Of a stretch of 64,000 nucleotides of DNA, positions 9,596-19,125 are shown piece after piece. Below the pieces are notes generated by a model, which ran no database searches, was not told the DNA's origin, and worked only from the letters and a program-made list of their open reading frames with translations. Where the stretch lies: assembly GCF_026155325.1 (NCBI RefSeq), contig NZ_JAPFPW010000008.1, positions 96,367 through 160,366 of the forward strand. The letters run 5' to 3'. Both the position numbers and the translations under genes were made by a program. The first letter of the stretch is position 1. Every line of letters starts with the position of its first letter. The stretch comes from Desulfobotulus pelophilus (GTDB taxonomy: Bacteria; Desulfobacterota; Desulfobacteria; Desulfobacterales; ASO4-4).

Positions 9596-10188
9596 AGGTA
9601 GCCGGGTATCAGAGAAAAGAAGGCGCAGGGGTTGTGTTTTTGGACAGGGATGGTGTCATCAACGAGGATTCACCGAATTATATTCGAAGCGTGCAGGCTT
9701 TCCGGTTTATTCCGGGGAGTGCGGAGGCCATCGGTCGCCTTTCTTTAGCTGGCATGGATATCATGCTGGTAACCAATCAGTCCGTAATTCACCGGGGCCT
9801 TGTGACGAAAGAAGGGCTGAACCTTATTTTTGATCACCTGCGGCAGGGTTTGGTGGAGTTTGGGGGCCGGGTGAAGGCTGTTTTTTATTGTCCCCACCGT
9901 CCCGATGAGAACTGTTCCTGCAGGAAACCCCGGCCGGGTCTTTTTTTCAGGGCAGAGACAGAATATGGGGTGGATCTGGCAGCCAGTATCATGGTTGGTG
10001 ACAGCGCTAAGGATATGGAGGCGGCCAGGGCTGCCGGTGTGGGTATCCTGATTCTCGTGCGGACGGGTAACGGAAGAAGGGATCTTCCGATACTCATGGA
10101 AAGAGGCCTTGGGCCGGATTATGTGGCAGAGAATCTTGCAGGAGCTGTGGACTGGATTCTCAAGGATGGCAGACTGCCGTCGGAATGA
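9592..10188 (+). CDS. gmhB: D-glycero-D-manno-heptose 1,7-bisphosphate 7-phosphatase
   Basis: 198 aa HAD-family phosphatase. The catalytic loop FLDRDGVIN places the nucleophile at Asp18 and the acid/base at Asp20; VTNQS carries motif II and [11 protein letters not shown] the magnesium-binding motif IV. The zinc loop specific to GmhB is seen as Cys100, His102, Cys108 and Cys110. The enzyme removes the C7 phosphate in ADP-heptose synthesis for the LPS inner core. It begins with GTG overlapping the rlpA stop by four bases. Confidence 0.93.
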   Translation: MKVAGYQRKEGAGVVFLDRDGVINEDSPNYIRSVQAFRFIPGSAEAIGRLSLAGMDIMLVTNQSVIHRGLVTKEGLNLIFDHLRQGLVEFGGRVKAVFYCPHRPDENCSCRKPRPGLFFRAETEYGVDLAASIMVGDSAKDMEAARAAGVGILILVRTGNGRRDLPILMERGLGPDYVAENLAGAVDWILKDGRLPSE

Positions 10189-10239
10189 TGCCGTTACCGT
10201 CCTCTCAGCAGGCAGAATGCATCCAATGGTTATCATACA

Positions 10240-12456
10240 ATGATTGTTTTGCAGGGAAGACTGGATACCATTCGTTTTGCAAACCCGGAAAACGGCTACA
10301 CCGTGGCCCGTTTTACGCCGGATGGGTACCAGGCTGAAATAACGGCCGTGGGTATTCTGGCTGGGGTGCGTGCCGGTGAAACCCTGCGTATGGAAGGGGA
10401 GTGGGAAAAGCATGCCAAATTCGGAGAACAGTTCCGCGTAGCCGTTTTTGAGGTGCTGCTTCCGGATACGGCCCGGGGTATCCGCCGATATCTTGCCTCC
10501 GGAGTGATTCAGGGTGTGGGAGCTGCCATGGCGGAAAAGCTGGTGGCTTATTTCGGAACCCATACGCTGGAGGTGCTGGACAGCAGCCCCGAAAGGCTGG
10601 CGGAAGTTCCGGGTATCGGAAAAGCCAAAGCCCGCACCATTAAAGAGTCCTGGAAATCCTACCACGCTATCCGTACCCTTATGGCCCTGATGACAAAAAT
10701 AGGTGCCTCTCCTTCCGCCGGAGCAAAGATTCTTCATGCCTACGGAACCGAAGCCCTGAATCTGGTACAGGAAGATCCTTACCGCATTTGCCGTGACATC
10801 CCTGAGGTTCCCTTTGAGGTGGCGGATCGTCTGGGGCTGGCTTCGGGCCTGGAAAAGGAATCTCTGCCCAGGCTCCGTGCCGGTGTGCTGCATGTGCTGG
10901 AGAAAGCAGGCTATGCCGGTCATGTTTTTCTGCCGGAAAAGGATTTACTGGTACGGTCCCTGCGTCTTCTGGGGGGAAGCAGAGAGAAGGTGGCAGAGGC
11001 CCTCCTGAATCTGGAGGAGGAAAAGGTGATTGTGGCTGAAGAGGGCGAGGATCGGCGCCATATTTACCTTGCGGAAATGTTCGGAGCAGAGGCTGGAATT
11101 GGTGCCAGACTTTCTGCCATGCTCAGCTTGGGAACGTCTTTCGATACCCGCACGGACATTACGTCCCTTGAGCTGTCCGTTGTAAAGGGTCTGGCCATCC
11201 GTCTTTCCGAAGAGCAGCTGACCACCCTTTCCCGCTTGCTGGAAAACCGGGTTGCCATTCTGACGGGGGGGCCGGGAACGGGTAAAACGACCCTGATCCG
11301 AAGTGTGTGCGCAGTGATGGGAGAGCGGGGAGCCAGAATTCTTCTGGCAGCGCCCACGGGCAGGGCGGCCAGAAGACTTTCCGATGTCACGGGGCGCAAA
11401 GCCCAGACTCTCCATCGCCTTCTGAAGTACAATCAGCTGGAGGGTCGGTTTGAGATGAACACGGATCATCCCCTGGATGTGGACCTGCTCATTGTGGATG
11501 AGGCCTCCATGGTGGATATTCTTCTCATGTATCATCTTCTCTGTGCCGTTCCCATCACAGCCCGTCTTCTTTTTGTGGGTGATGTTTCCCAGTTGCCATC
11601 CGTGGGGCCGGGTAATGTTCTGGGTGATATGATGGCTTCCGGCCGCATTCCTTCCTTTGTTCTGACAACCATTTTTCGCCAGGCTGCGGAAAGTCCCATC
11701 ATTCTCAATGCCCACCTTGTGAATCAGGGGAGGATGCCGGAGTTTCTGGTGGCAGAAGATGGCTCTCTGTCGGAATTCTACTTTATTCGCCAGAGTTGCC
11801 CGGAAAAGGTTGTGCACACCATTATCACCCTCTGCAGCCAGCGAATACCGGAGCGTTTCGGTTTTGATCCCCTGAAGGAGGTGCAGGTTCTCACGCCCAT
11901 GCACAGGGGAGAGGTGGGAACCCTGTATCTGAATCAGGTGCTGCAGAATGCTTTAAATCCCCTGACCGGGGATCGGAAAAAGCAGCTTGGTTTTTTCCGG
12001 GTGGGCGATAAGGTTATTCATTTAAAAAACAATTATAAAAAAGAAGTGTTTAACGGAGATATCGGGCAGGTATGCGACATTGAGGAGGAGGGTCAGGTTC
12101 TGGTTGTGGACTACAGTGAGGGAGAGGGAGACCGGCAGGTGAGTTATTCCCTTGAAGAACTGGATGAACTGGCTCTTGCCTATGCCATTAGTGTGCATAA
12201 GTCTCAGGGCTCGGAATATCCCGTTGTCATCATTCCTCTGATGCTGGAGCATGCTCCCCTTCTCCAGCGGAATCTCGTGTATACGGCCATGACCCGTGGG
12301 AAACGGCTGGTGATTTTTGTGGGCATGTCCCAGGCACTGGATATGGCCATCCGCAATGACCGGCCCACTCGGAGATTTTCAGATCTTGCCAGGCGTCTGG
12401 ACAGTCTTATGACTCCGCCCGGAGGCTTTCCGTTACGTCAAGAAAAGCCCGGATGA
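10240..12456 (+). CDS. recD2: RecD2-type ATP-dependent DNA helicase (RecD/TraA family)
   Basis: 738 aa, the RecD2 length. An N-terminal OB-like region and helix-hairpin-helix segment (IPGIGKAKARTIKESW-like, near residue 125) precede the SF1B helicase core: Walker A GGPGTGKTT (about 342-350), DEXX box LIVDEASMVD, GDVSQLPSVGPG, and C-terminal motif VHKSQGSEYPVV followed by TAMTRGKRL. RecD2 is a 5'-3' helicase acting in DNA repair and replication-fork processing in organisms without RecBC partners; no recB or recC is seen here. The 3' end overlaps the convergent Nudix gene by 50 bases. Confidence 0.93.
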   Translation: MIVLQGRLDTIRFANPENGYTVARFTPDGYQAEITAVGILAGVRAGETLRMEGEWEKHAKFGEQFRVAVFEVLLPDTARGIRRYLASGVIQGVGAAMAEKLVAYFGTHTLEVLDSSPERLAEVPGIGKAKARTIKESWKSYHAIRTLMALMTKIGASPSAGAKILHAYGTEALNLVQEDPYRICRDIPEVPFEVADRLGLASGLEKESLPRLRAGVLHVLEKAGYAGHVFLPEKDLLVRSLRLLGGSREKVAEALLNLEEEKVIVAEEGEDRRHIYLAEMFGAEAGIGARLSAMLSLGTSFDTRTDITSLELSVVKGLAIRLSEEQLTTLSRLLENRVAILTGGPGTGKTTLIRSVCAVMGERGARILLAAPTGRAARRLSDVTGRKAQTLHRLLKYNQLEGRFEMNTDHPLDVDLLIVDEASMVDILLMYHLLCAVPITARLLFVGDVSQLPSVGPGNVLGDMMASGRIPSFVLTTIFRQAAESPIILNAHLVNQGRMPEFLVAEDGSLSEFYFIRQSCPEKVVHTIITLCSQRIPERFGFDPLKEVQVLTPMHRGEVGTLYLNQVLQNALNPLTGDRKKQLGFFRVGDKVIHLKNNYKKEVFNGDIGQVCDIEEEGQVLVVDYSEGEGDRQVSYSLEELDELALAYAISVHKSQGSEYPVVIIPLMLEHAPLLQRNLVYTAMTRGKRLVIFVGMSQALDMAIRNDRPTRRFSDLARRLDSLMTPPGGFPLRQEKPG

Positions 12457-13075
12457 TTTCAGCTGTAATGCCCCAGATCATTCCCTCCGGGGTGAACCAG
12501 AAAAGAACGGGATGACGCATGCCGCCCCAGGGACGGGAATAATGTTCGGGAAGCCCCAGTTCTGCAGCGGGGAGAAGGGTTTCCCTCTGACCATTTTTCT
12601 TTTCCACCACAGGATGGGCCATGATCTGTATGGTGTGGATTTCAGGGGCGTGGCTGGCAAACCAGGCAAGGGGCATACTGAAGACGCTGGCGACCTCCTG
12701 AGGGTTGGGCTGGAGTTCCTGAAGGTTTTTCACTTGCACGCGGGCCACTACCGGGGCTACGGTAAGGCCCATGACGGTGAGGAGAATATCCATACGCCCC
12801 AGAATTTCTATCTGATTGGCAGGTATGCCCAGCTCTTCAACGGTTTCCCTTACGGCGGTGTGACAGGGATCAGAATCTCCTGGGTCCATCATTCCACCGG
12901 GAAAGCAGACTTCACCCGCCTGGCGGATGCCATCGGCCCTTTTTTCAAAGAGCAGGTGGACACCGTCCTCCATGGCTACAAGGGGAAGGAGTACGGCCGT
13001 ATTTCTGTAGCGAGCTCCGTAATGGAAACCGGGCCTTGCGGGAAGCACTGTCGTAAGTTTCTGAAAAGGGAACAT
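12407..13075 (-). CDS. CoA pyrophosphatase-type Nudix hydrolase
   Basis: 222 aa. The Nudix box is read as GGMMDPGDSDP then RETVEELGI, preceded by EKRADGIRQAGEVCFPGG, which matches the NudL/PCD1 signature of CoA-cleaving Nudix enzymes (conserved FPGG after an Arg-rich segment). Such enzymes hydrolyse CoA or acyl-CoA to phosphopantetheine and 3',5'-ADP. AAGGA lies six bases before the ATG. The last 16 codons overlap the convergent recD2 gene on the other strand. Confidence 0.83.
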   Translation of the reverse strand: MFPFQKLTTVLPARPGFHYGARYRNTAVLLPLVAMEDGVHLLFEKRADGIRQAGEVCFPGGMMDPGDSDPCHTAVRETVEELGIPANQIEILGRMDILLTVMGLTVAPVVARVQVKNLQELQPNPQEVASVFSMPLAWFASHAPEIHTIQIMAHPVVEKKNGQRETLLPAAELGLPEHYSRPWGGMRHPVLFWFTPEGMIWGITAEIIRAFLDVTESLRAES

Positions 13076-13333
13076 GGTATGTCCTTATGTGTCTGTGGTG
13101 GATGGAAAAGAGATTGGTAACGGGCAGCATATTGACATGAAAGAAATTTTCAAGGTCATTATTCTTTTTTACGGTTTCCCCTTACCCGCCCCTTCGGCAT
13201 GGATGCCCGGTTCTGTTTCCGGTAAGGCGGCATGGAGTTGGGGTTCGCTTTCGTAGGAAACCCTTTTTGAGAAGGACGGTTCCCTGTTACGGGACTGTCC
13301 ACTGGTGAATGATGAATCAAGCGGGGATGATGC

Positions 13334-13978
13334 ATGAAATCTTATTCTAAAGTACTGCTTTTATCTTTTTTGTTCTCTATGGTGACAGGGCTTGCCATGG
13401 CTGGTACGGCCTATGTAACGGATGAGCTGCAGTTCATGGTACGAACGGGAAAAAGTACGGATAACAAGATCGTTGCCATAGCCCGTTCCGGAGACAGGGT
13501 GGACGTGGGAGATACGGACGGAGACTGGACCTATGTAAAACTTCCCGGCGGGCAGGAAGGATGGATGCTGGGCCGTTTTCTGGTTCCTGATCCTCCGGGG
13601 AAGGTACGCATGGTAACCTTTGAGCGGGAGCATGAACGCCTGAAGCAGCGTTTTGCCAAGCTGGATGAAGAAGCCGTTGCCCTTCGGGAAGAAAACAGGA
13701 ACTTTCAGACCCAGTTGTCAGAAACGGAAAAACGTCTGGAATCCATTAAGGGAGACCATGAAAAACTCAAGGAAGACAGTGCGGAATTTCTGGCCCTGAA
13801 GGAAGAGGCCACCCGCATGCGTTCGCTTCTGGAAGAGAGGGAGGGACTGGTACAGGAGCTGGACAGGCTTCTGCTGGAGCGGAATATCAAAATGTTTGCT
13901 CTGGGTGCCGGTGTGCTTCTCGTGGGAATGGTGCTGGGGATTTCCATGCGTAAAAAACAGAAAAGTTCTTTTTATTAA
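13334..13978 (+). CDS. SH3 domain / coiled-coil membrane protein (TIGR04211-like)
   Basis: 214 aa. A cleavable-looking signal peptide (1-23, ending LAMAGTA) is followed by an SH3-like domain (25-85, with GDRVDVGDTDGDWTYVKLPGGQEGWM), a coiled coil (about 95-180) and a C-terminal membrane helix (about 187-205) with a basic tail. This is the architecture of YgiM/TIGR04211 proteins: a periplasmic SH3 head anchored by its C-terminus. Function is not established; peptidoglycan or metal-dependent signalling roles have been suggested for relatives. It stands alone between the Nudix gene and nadB. Confidence 0.8.
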   Translation: MKSYSKVLLLSFLFSMVTGLAMAGTAYVTDELQFMVRTGKSTDNKIVAIARSGDRVDVGDTDGDWTYVKLPGGQEGWMLGRFLVPDPPGKVRMVTFEREHERLKQRFAKLDEEAVALREENRNFQTQLSETEKRLESIKGDHEKLKEDSAEFLALKEEATRMRSLLEEREGLVQELDRLLLERNIKMFALGAGVLLVGMVLGISMRKKQKSSFY

Positions 13979-14056
13979 TCCTGGTGGTTAACTCGAGGAT
14001 TCCGGAAAGGTCTGCTTTTTCTGCCTTCAGGATTCCTTCTGGGAAGGACAGTTACG

Positions 14057-15670
14057 ATGCGGATCCACAGTGATTTTCTGGTTCTGGGCTCAGGGGTTGC
14101 CGGTTTGATGTTTGCGCTTAAGGTGGCCGAACACGGGCAGGTGGCTGTGGTAACCAAGTCGGAAATCTCGGAAAGCAATACGGTCCGGGCGCAGGGAGGC
14201 GTGGCCTCGGTTTTTTCGGATAGGGATTCCTTTGAGTTGCATATAAAAGATACCCTGGAATCCGGGGCTGGGCTCTGTGATCCTGAGGTGACGGATATGG
14301 TGGTTCGCAACGGGCCGGAACGCATCCGTGAACTGATGGATATGGGCGTTCAATTCAGCCAGACCGACGGAGATCATCTGGATCTGGGGCGGGAAGGCGG
14401 CCACTCAGAGAAACGTATTGTGCATGCTCTGGATATGACGGGCTGGGAAATTGAGTCCGTTCTTGTGGCAAGGGTGAAGTCCCACCCCAGAATTCGGGTA
14501 TATGAACATCATATAGCCATTGATTTTCTGACCCACGCCAGGGGGATTCGGAGGGGCCTTGTGGTCACCAGCCATGAGGAACGTTGCTGCGGTGCCTATG
14601 TGCTGGATATTGCCTCGGACAGGGTCTGCACCTTCACGGCTGCCGTCACCCTTCTGGCCACAGGCGGAGCCGGTAAGGTTTACCCGTATACCAGCAATCC
14701 GGATGTGGCCACAGGGGATGGTGTGGCCATGGCCTATCGTGCCGGGGCTTCCGTTGCCAACCTGGAGTTTGTGCAGTTTCATCCCACCTGTTTGTATCAT
14801 CCGGAAGCCAAAAATTTTTTGATTTCGGAAGCTGTGCGTGGAGAAGGCGGCATTTTGCGTAATGCCAGAGGCGAAGCCTTTATGGAGCGCTATTCGCCCC
14901 TGAAGGATCTTGCTTGCAGGGATGTGGTGGCCAGAGCCATCGATACGGAACTTAAACGAACAGGTGACAGCTCGGCCTTTTTGGACATTAGCCACAGGGA
15001 TGAAGACTTTGTCCGCAGGCGTTTCCCCAATCTCTACGCCCGTTGTATGAATTTTGGTATTGATATGACAAACGATCCCATTCCGGTGGTGCCTGCTGCC
15101 CATTATATGTGCGGCGGTGTGGCAACGGATCTTTCGGGACGGACGGATATTTCCTGCCTGTATGCCGTGGGAGAAACCGCCTGTACGGGGCTTCACGGTG
15201 CCAACCGTCTGGCCAGCAATTCCCTTTTGGAAGCCCTTGTATATGCCCACAGGGCAGCGGAAAATGCCATAGCAGGATATGGGGGGCAGCCCCTTCCGGA
15301 GGATTTGCCCGATTGGGATGAAATGGGCACCACAGACAGTGACGAGGCTGTGATGGTGGCCCATAACTGGGATGAAATCCGTATGTTCATGTGGAATTAT
15401 GTGGGCATCGTACGATCGGACAAGCGACTGGCAAGGGCAAGGCGGAGAATTGATAACATACAGAGGGAAATACAGGAATATTACTGGAATTTCCGTGTGA
15501 CATCAGATCTGATTGAGCTGCGCAACATTGCCCTTGTGGCGGAACTGATCATTCGTAGTGCCCAGCGCCGTAAGGAAAGCCGGGGGCTGCATTTTTCCAT
15601 CGATTTTCCTGATCGGGATGATAAAAAATGGGGGCAGAATACGGTTCTGAAACGAAGCAGCCGAACATGA
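14057..15670 (+). CDS. nadB: L-aspartate oxidase
   Basis: 537 aa flavoprotein of the succinate dehydrogenase/fumarate reductase family. The FAD dinucleotide fold is LVLGSGVAGLMFALK at residues 8-22. QFHPTCLYHPEAKNFLISEAVRGEGGIL and HYMCGGVATDLSGRT are the substrate-site motifs, and the C-terminal helical domain is complete. NadB oxidises L-aspartate to iminoaspartate, the first step of NAD synthesis, using fumarate or oxygen as acceptor; fumarate is likely in an anaerobe. AAGGA lies before the ATG. nadA and nadC are not in the window. Confidence 0.93.
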   Translation: MRIHSDFLVLGSGVAGLMFALKVAEHGQVAVVTKSEISESNTVRAQGGVASVFSDRDSFELHIKDTLESGAGLCDPEVTDMVVRNGPERIRELMDMGVQFSQTDGDHLDLGREGGHSEKRIVHALDMTGWEIESVLVARVKSHPRIRVYEHHIAIDFLTHARGIRRGLVVTSHEERCCGAYVLDIASDRVCTFTAAVTLLATGGAGKVYPYTSNPDVATGDGVAMAYRAGASVANLEFVQFHPTCLYHPEAKNFLISEAVRGEGGILRNARGEAFMERYSPLKDLACRDVVARAIDTELKRTGDSSAFLDISHRDEDFVRRRFPNLYARCMNFGIDMTNDPIPVVPAAHYMCGGVATDLSGRTDISCLYAVGETACTGLHGANRLASNSLLEALVYAHRAAENAIAGYGGQPLPEDLPDWDEMGTTDSDEAVMVAHNWDEIRMFMWNYVGIVRSDKRLARARRRIDNIQREIQEYYWNFRVTSDLIELRNIALVAELIIRSAQRRKESRGLHFSIDFPDRDDKKWGQNTVLKRSSRT

Positions 15671-15827
15671 GGCAGATAGTTTTTAGCCAGTTTCCCGCAG
15701 GCATGGATAGGGCCAAATGACATAGGCGGATTGATTCCAGAATCTTTTTCCGGTTTTTTGCCCGGCGCTCAAGCCCGGAAAAGGGGTGGCCACCGGCAGG
15801 TATGGCCAGCTTGAATGCCGCACAGGC

Positions 15828-16538
15828 TTATGCTATGGGCGGTTTCTGCCCCGTATAGAGGGTGGCTACCCCCAGAGTGAATGGTCGGAAGGCTACATTT
15901 TGAAACCCTCTGCTTTGGATTTTCTCTGCAAAGTCCGAAGGGCCTGGAAAGGCCATGACAGAGTCCGGAAGATAGGTGTAGGCAAAATTGCTGGAGAACA
16001 GCCCGCCGATAAGGGGCAGAATGCGTTTAAAATAGAGCAGATACAGTTTTCTGAGGGGGCCTTCAGGGGGAGTGGCCAGCTCCAGTACCGCGAGCCTTCC
16101 GGCGGGTTTCAGGCAACGATAAAATTCGTCCAGAGCTTTTTCTCTGTCCTGAATGTTTCGGATACCAAAGGCAATGGTAATGGCATCAAAGCTGTTTTCT
16201 TCAAAGGGCAGGTGCAGGGCATTGGCCGGCTTGAGTTCGATGGAAGCTCCCATCCCGCAGACCCTGATTTTTTCCCGACCGATTTCCAGCATCTTTTCGG
16301 AAAAGTCCACGCCAGTAACCCATGCTCTGGGGTGCTGGCGGATTACTTCCATTGCCACATCCCCAGTACCGCAGGCCACATCCAGTACCCTGCCCTTTTC
16401 CGGCAGCTGGAGGGAACGGACGGCTCTGCGTCGCCACAGGGTGTCCTGGCGGAGACTTAAGAGCCGGTTCAGGAAATCGTACCGGGGTGCAATGGCATCG
16501 AACATACTCTGTACAAAGGGAATTTCTTTATTTTTCAT
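15828..16538 (-). CDS. ubiE/menG: Demethylmenaquinone/ubiquinone C-methyltransferase
   Basis: About 236 aa from the ATG at 16538 (MKNKEIPFVQSMFDAIAPRY). The SAM-binding motif LDVACGTGDVAME, the segment NALHLPFEENSFDAITIAFG and NIQDREKAL match the UbiE/MenG family closely. It methylates demethylmenaquinone in the last step of menaquinone synthesis, which is the expected quinone of an anaerobe. Upstream extension to 16613 adds 25 residues without family similarity, so the later start is used. It is convergent with nadB and divergent from dnaJ. Confidence 0.92.
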   Translation of the reverse strand: MKNKEIPFVQSMFDAIAPRYDFLNRLLSLRQDTLWRRRAVRSLQLPEKGRVLDVACGTGDVAMEVIRQHPRAWVTGVDFSEKMLEIGREKIRVCGMGASIELKPANALHLPFEENSFDAITIAFGIRNIQDREKALDEFYRCLKPAGRLAVLELATPPEGPLRKLYLLYFKRILPLIGGLFSSNFAYTYLPDSVMAFPGPSDFAEKIQSRGFQNVAFRPFTLGVATLYTGQKPPIA

Positions 16539-16677
16539 TGACAAGACCGTCACAGGTATTAGTTTTGCGTCGTTGTTTATAAATAGAAGAAAACAGGAAT
16601 AAGGGACTATCACATTCCTTGGGTATATGCAAAATAAACGGATCCGGGACTGTACCGGTGCAACAAATGGGTAGGTT

Positions 16678-17775
16678 ATGGCGGAAAAACGGGATTATTA
16701 TGAGGTTCTCGGCGTCAGCCGGGATGCGGATGCGGACAGTATTAAAAAAAGTTACCGCAAACTGGCCATGAAATATCATCCGGATAAAAATCCGGGGGAT
16801 AAAAAGGCGGAAGACCGATTCAAAGAAGCATCGGAAGCCTATGCGGTGCTTTCCGATGAGGAGAAGCGGCGTATTTATGACCAGTATGGTCACAGAGGCC
16901 TTGAAAATTCCGGTTTTTCCGGAGCCGGTGGTTTTGAGGATATTTTTTCTAATTTCGGGGATATTTTTGAAGATTTTTTCGGATTTGGCGGACGCAGGGG
17001 CGGTGGTCAGCGTAGCCGAAGGGGGTCGGATCTCCGCTATGATCTGGAGATAGATTTTACCGAAGCGGCTTTTGGTTCCGAAAGGGAGCTGGAGTTTGAA
17101 AAGCTGGAAAATTGTGAAGGCTGTGATGGGGACGGTTGCGAGCCGGGTTCCGGCCCTGAAGTCTGCCCCCATTGTCGGGGAACGGGTCAGTATGCCCAGA
17201 CGCAGGGCTTTTTCACCGTGCGCAGTACCTGTCCTTATTGTAAGGGGGCCGGTAAAATTATACGCAACCCCTGTGCCAGATGCCATGGGCGTGGCCGCAT
17301 GCCGGCAAAGAAAAAGGTCTCCGTTCGGATTCCAGCAGGTGTGGACAATGGCTCCCGGCTGAGACTGACGGGAGAAGGAGAGCCCGGACCCGATGGTGGC
17401 CCCAAAGGCGATCTCTATGTTTTTATCCATGTGAAATCCCATAAGCTTTTTCAGAGAGAAGGCAGTGATATTATCTGCTTTGTGGATATTTCCATGGTTC
17501 AGGCAGCCTTGGGGGATACCATCAGCGTGGAAACCCTTGAAGGAGAAAAAGAGCTGGAAATTCCAAAGGGAACCCAGTATGGAGATACCTTCCGTCTGAA
17601 AGGTCAGGGGATGCCTTCCCTTCGTACGGGGCAGAGGGGAGATCAGATCATTCAGGTGCATGTAAAAACCCCGAGCCATGTGAATAAAAAGCAGGAAAAG
17701 CTCCTGAGGGAGTTTGCCAAACTGGATGAGGAAAAGTTCACCAATAAGCTGAAAAATCTATTCAAGGGCCTTTGA
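16678..17775 (+). CDS. dnaJ: Molecular chaperone DnaJ
   Basis: 365 aa, complete type I DnaJ. The J domain carries HPD in [10 protein letters not shown] (about 30-40), then a Gly/Phe-rich linker (75-105), a zinc domain with four CxxCxGxG-type repeats ([32 protein letters not shown]) and the C-terminal substrate-binding domain. DnaJ delivers substrates to DnaK and stimulates its ATPase. No dnaK or grpE is next to it; the stop is one base before the queD start, so the two are coupled. Confidence 0.95.
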   Translation: MAEKRDYYEVLGVSRDADADSIKKSYRKLAMKYHPDKNPGDKKAEDRFKEASEAYAVLSDEEKRRIYDQYGHRGLENSGFSGAGGFEDIFSNFGDIFEDFFGFGGRRGGGQRSRRGSDLRYDLEIDFTEAAFGSERELEFEKLENCEGCDGDGCEPGSGPEVCPHCRGTGQYAQTQGFFTVRSTCPYCKGAGKIIRNPCARCHGRGRMPAKKKVSVRIPAGVDNGSRLRLTGEGEPGPDGGPKGDLYVFIHVKSHKLFQREGSDIICFVDISMVQAALGDTISVETLEGEKELEIPKGTQYGDTFRLKGQGMPSLRTGQRGDQIIQVHVKTPSHVNKKQEKLLREFAKLDEEKFTNKLKNLFKGL

Positions 17776-17776
17776 T

Positions 17777-18151
17777 ATGTATGAGCTTCGGGTAAGGGGA
17801 GACTTTGCCGCAGCACACCAGCTTCATAATGTGACGGAGAAATGTGAGAATCTCCATGGTCATAATTTTGAGGTGGAAGCTGCTGTGGAAGGAAACGAAC
17901 TGGGCGAAGCCCATGTTCTCATGGATTTCGGCTTGCTCAAACAATACGTACGGGAAATTCTTGCATCCCTTGATCACTGTTTTTTAAATGAACATCCTGC
18001 TTTTGCCGGGAAAAATGCTTCTTCTGAAAACATCGCCCGTTTTATTGCAGACAAGCTTGCCGAGCGTCTTCTCCCCCTTGGGGAGGGAGTACGGGTCCGC
18101 AGGGTTCGGGTTTGGGAGTCTGCCAGGGCCAGTGCTGCTTATTATCCGTAA
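17777..18151 (+). CDS. queD: 6-carboxytetrahydropterin synthase / 6-pyruvoyl-tetrahydropterin synthase family
   Basis: 124 aa. Zinc ligands His14 (AAAHQL), His27 and His29 (LHGHNF) and the catalytic Cys23 are all in place, with LDHCFLNE and the C-terminal VWES motif. This is the compact bacterial QueD, which converts dihydroneopterin triphosphate to 6-carboxytetrahydropterin on the route to preQ0 and queuosine. It follows dnaJ with a one-base gap. A strong terminator follows. Confidence 0.92.
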   Translation: MYELRVRGDFAAAHQLHNVTEKCENLHGHNFEVEAAVEGNELGEAHVLMDFGLLKQYVREILASLDHCFLNEHPAFAGKNASSENIARFIADKLAERLLPLGEGVRVRRVRVWESARASAAYYP

Positions 18152-18197
18152 AGAGCTTGAGCACTCCTTAAGTCAATAATAGTAACCATTGCCGATT

Positions 18198-18240
18198 AAA
18201 AAGCGCCGGTTCATTAGGTCATAATGAGCCGGCGCTTTTT
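18198..18240. terminator. Bidirectional-type terminator after queD
   Basis: AAAGCGCCGGTTCATTA pairs with TAATGAGCCGGCGCTTT (one G-T wobble) around a five-base loop, with A and T tracts on either side, 46 bases after the queD stop. Confidence 0.9.
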
Positions 18241-18316
18241 GTGTTTTTTGTCAGGGGTTTGACCCGTTGAGAATTATTTTTGTTGGCACAATGATTTTTG
18301 TTGTTTCAAAAAAGTA

Positions 18317-18344
18317 TTGACCGGCTTTATTTTTCGGTGATAAT
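18317..18344 (+). promoter_or_regulatory. Probable sigma-70 promoter upstream of the Com-like gene
   Basis: TTGACC (18317-18322), a 16-base spacer and GATAAT (18339-18344) sit in a very AT-rich stretch directly after the queD terminator, reading toward the Com-like and TonB receptor genes. The rest of 18241-18560 shows nothing else. Confidence 0.5.
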
Positions 18345-18560
18345 AAAATTTATTTTTCTGAAGGGTAAGAAATGCTTTTGCAAGCTGTTATTCTGCCACA
18401 GGAGAAAGTTGTTCTACAGGTCTGATGACTCTATGTCTGGCTGCTTCTGAAAAAAGGGAACGGACATTGGCCGATCAGGTTTTTTTGTCCGTAGCTGGCG
18501 GGAAAAGCGGAATGCCGGACCGCACAGCATCAGGACAGGCCCGGTAAGAATGCTGACCGG

Positions 18561-18770
18561 ATGCCGGTTGACGGGAGAGCCTTGGTTTTGAAAACATCTC
18601 AAGATACCATTGCAAAGCAGGAAGGCTGTGGGGTGGAAGGAGATATCCGTTGCCGCCGTTGCAGGAGGCTGCTGATGAAAGGGCTGGTTATTAAAGTGGA
18701 AGTGAAATGCCCGAAATGCGGTTCCCTGCAGCTGTTTGGCAGCCGGCCGGAATGCGGTATGGGGGGATAA
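18561..18770 (+). CDS. Com-like small zinc-ribbon protein
   Basis: 69 aa. Four cysteines in two CxxC pairs (Cys31, Cys34, Cys50, Cys53) in the pattern DIRCRRCRRLLMKG ... VEVKCPKCGSL match the Com family, named after the phage Mu zinc-finger protein that activates mom translation. Bacterial chromosomal Com-like proteins are small nucleic-acid-binding candidates. The true start may be further in, as the first 25 residues show no conservation that I recognise. It precedes the TonB receptor by about 350 bases and could regulate it; that is inference. Confidence 0.65.
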   Translation: MPVDGRALVLKTSQDTIAKQEGCGVEGDIRCRRCRRLLMKGLVIKVEVKCPKCGSLQLFGSRPECGMGG

Positions 18771-18855
18771 GCTTCTTTTTTTTTCGGTTTTCCTGAAGAA
18801 GACCGGTCCCCTGAGGTATGTAGAGGCTGAAGCCCTGCTGTTCCTGCTAAACTGA

Positions 18856-18870
18856 ATGCTCAGTGAGCAT
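18856..18870. promoter_or_regulatory. 15-base perfect palindrome upstream of TonB receptor gene
   Basis: ATGCTCA-G-TGAGCAT is a perfect 7-1-7 inverted repeat between the Com-like gene and the TonB receptor. The 7-1-7 layout resembles Fur-type sites in spacing but not in sequence. It immediately precedes the terminator-like hairpin at 18871, so it may be part of a larger RNA structure. Confidence 0.4.
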
Positions 18871-18903
18871 GCGTTCCCCAGAGCGTTCCGAACGCCTTTT
18901 TTT
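18871..18903 (+). terminator. Terminator-like hairpin after the Com-like gene
   Basis: GCGTTC (18871-18876) pairs with GAACGC (18890-18895) and is followed by a run of seven T residues at 18897-18903. It could end the com transcript or act as an attenuator before the receptor gene. The remaining stretch to 19125 has no other clear feature. Confidence 0.6.
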
Positions 18904-19125
18904 ATCAATGAAGAGGATTTCAAATCCCGTAAGACCCGGCGGTTATCTGTCTGTACTCACTGAGGCGGCAGAATGCCCGCAGATATGTGGCAAGGTCTTC
19001 GGGAATGTTATTTTCGTCCTCCTCTCCCCTTTTCCTTTCCCTTTCTGTCCATTCTGATTCCCATGACTGCGGGCTTTACACCGACTCCGGAGACTATTTT
19101 CAGGCGGAAGGAGAAAGGAATCATC

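Noticed and set aside
18905..18960. tRNA-like GATTTCAAATCCC segment before the first TonB gene
   Set aside because: No cloverleaf arms or acceptor stem can be drawn around it.
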